Positions 62,667 through 64,000 of a stretch of 64,000 bases of DNA are shown piece after piece. The notes below the pieces were generated by a model. The model was not told the DNA's origin. It saw nothing but the letters and a program-made list of their open reading frames with translations, and made no database searches. The translations under genes and the position numbers were made by a program. This DNA is from Myroides odoratimimus (lineage in GTDB: Bacteria; Bacteroidota; Bacteroidia; Flavobacteriales; Flavobacteriaceae): assembly GCF_001485415.1 (NCBI RefSeq), contig NZ_BCMQ01000016.1, positions 19,915 to 83,914 of the forward strand, written 5' to 3'. How positions within the stretch are numbered: the first letter of the stretch is position 1; each line of letters opens with the position of its first letter.

Positions 62667-64000
62667 TTATTCTTCTACATTATCCAGGATAAGTTTCTTG
62701 TAATTATGAGGATATAAGTCAGCGATATTCTTGTGGTTGATGGATTGAATATTTTCAAGAACATACTTTAGCCATTGATATGGATTAATGTCATGCTTTT
62801 TGCAGTTAGCAAAAAACGTATAGGCCATAGCTGCTCTTTGTGCTGCATCATGAGAACCGGCAAAGAGATAGTTTTTACGACCAATTGCTACAGGTCTGAT
62901 TACATTTTCAACAAGATTATTGTCTATCTGCAAGTTTCCATTGTGTAAGTAATCACTTAGATTACTCCATCTTTTTTGAGAGTACGCAAAAGCTTTACCT
63001 ATTCTACTTTGAGGTAAGGTAAGATTCATCTGAGCAATCATATATTTACCAAGCTTGTTGATGATTGGTAAACTTTCATCTAGACGAAGTTCTTTGATTT
63101 GATCAGGAGCTAAGTTTTGTTCTTGAGCTTTTCTCTCTATAGCATATAACTTCTGTATTTCTACTAGTACATGCTGCGCCCTTTTTCTATCGTTATCTAA
63201 AGCTTTTTCAAATTCACGTCGAGCATGTGCCCAACAAGCAAGATGCGTTACATCTGACTTATTTCCATAGGCTTGGTAGCTGCTATAACCGTCCGTTTGC
63301 AGATATCCTTTGAAATTTTCTAATACAGGTAGTGCAGCACTACCGCTACGAGTAGGACTGTAATTAAACATTACAAGCTTGGATATAGGTGCATGATACA
63401 CCCAATAGTAGCCAAGATGAGTTTTGTCTTTCTTTTTCTCATCTAAGACTTTGATGGTGGTTTCGTCAACTTGGAGATAACCTTCATTTTTGATGTCCAT
63501 CACCAGCTTTTGGTATAGTGGTTTTAAAGCATCCATACTTTGAGCGGTCCAACCATCTATTGTAGAAGAAGCTATATCGATGTTTTCTCTTGAAAAGCGT
63601 TGCTTCTGTCTATAAAGAGGAATATGATCAACATATTTATCTACAAGTATTGTGGATAATAATCCCTCTGAAGGTATTCCTTTATCTATAATTCGCTCTG
63701 GAAGCTCACCAATACTAATTTGAGTGTTGTCTTTACCTTTAGTAGCGTATTTATATCGGATGTAACGCTTGATTTTAAAGTAACCTGGAACATAATCTAA
63801 CACATCTGTAGTTTCTTTACCAATGCAAATCATATCAGATAAATCTCCCTCAGGATGTATTTCTATTTCTTCTACGGGTAAATGATCTGGTAGTTTAGCT
63901 CGTCCTGGATGTTTCTTTTTCTCACGAGAGTAGGTAATCTCTTGTTTGATTACTTCTTCTTGTTCCTCTAAGACTGCTTGTTCAACATCTAAAGGTAATT
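62667..64000 (-). mobile_element. IS66-family transposase (TnpC-like), partial at right edge
   Basis: The frame is open without a stop from the TAA at 62667 to the window edge (444 codons). An internal ATG at 63833 is not the start, since the upstream part carries the conserved HPGRAKLPDHLPVEEIEIHPE motif. Visible catalytic-domain landmarks are LQVDETTIKVLD (first Asp of the DDE triad), YLQTDGYSSYQAYG (second Asp), LACWAHARREFEKA and LHNGNLQIDNNLVENVIRPVAIGRKNYLFAGS (Glu). The upstream helper genes tnpA/tnpB and the terminal inverted repeats are outside or not identifiable. Confidence 0.92.

Noticed and set aside
1..64000. tRNA, rRNA or tmRNA genes
   Set aside because: I found no cloverleaf or rRNA-like sequence by reading; a covariance search would be needed to exclude a missed tRNA.

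Overview
The window is an AT-rich chromosomal segment from a Bacteroidota bacterium of the Flavobacteriia type. The supporting signs are SusC/SusD pairs with ECF sigma/FecR regulators, a gliding-type (type IX secretion) C-terminal sorting domain, lipoproteins with a Cys-Ser-Asp/Asn start, promoters of the TTTG-N19-TAnnTTTG kind, and weak Shine-Dalgarno sites. A urease-positive genus such as Myroides would fit, but this is an inference and no 16S rRNA or other marker is present to prove it.

Layout. (1) 1-21.2 kb: two back-to-back outer-membrane uptake loci diverge from a shared gene-free region (12.7-13.45 kb). Each has ECF sigma factor, FecR anti-sigma, SusC with an STN signalling domain, SusD, and one or more secreted phosphoesterases. 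The leftward locus carries an endonuclease/exonuclease/phosphatase-domain lipoprotein, a nucleotide pyrophosphatase/phosphodiesterase-like enzyme and a calcineurin-like phosphatase. The rightward locus carries one calcineurin-like phosphatase. I infer uptake of phosphate-ester substrates. (2) 21.7-34.7 kb: mixed housekeeping and accessory genes. They include two paralogous lipoproteins beside a cholesterol-dependent-cytolysin-like protein that lacks domain 4, thioredoxin, alcohol dehydrogenase, a run of SMI1/YwqG/GrpB-type accessory genes, and a type IX cargo protein. (3) 34.7-37.5 kb: a gene-poor stretch with a candidate 24-residue hydrophobic peptide gene, then TetR and AraC regulators. (4) 37.5-44.2 kb: a complete urease operon (small secreted protein, ureA, ureB, ureC, ureE, ureF, ureG, ureD, urea transporter). 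(5) 44.3-48.4 kb: an OsmC-family protein, an AlbA_2-type protein with a long 12-bp coding repeat, and a SEC-C protein. (6) 48.5-56.5 kb: hypA, hypB, a second ureE-like gene, a periplasmic-binding-protein-dependent ABC importer, an acetyltransferase and a TonB-dependent receptor. (7) 56.7-64 kb: a zeta-toxin-like kinase with a tiny overlapping partner, HxlR/nitroreductase and MarR units, a decayed DinB-like gene, a 1.4-kb gene desert, and an IS66 transposase running off the right edge.

The most interesting link is regulatory. An exact 39-bp sequence lies upstream of the urease operon (44222-44260) and again upstream of the hypA/hypB/ureE2/importer operon (56468-56506). At both places it ends exactly 19 bp before a perfect Bacteroidota -7 box (TAnnTTTG) on the minus strand. 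This predicts one regulator controlling urea entry, urease synthesis, nickel insertion and probably nickel import as one system. No hydrogenase genes are seen in the window, so the HypA/HypB pair and the extra UreE probably serve urease.

Other structural items are a pair of 152-bp miniature inverted-repeat elements (272-423 and 26749-26900), heptanucleotide and 11-bp tandem repeats in the nickel region, and operators overlapping the promoters of the HxlR- and MarR-linked units.
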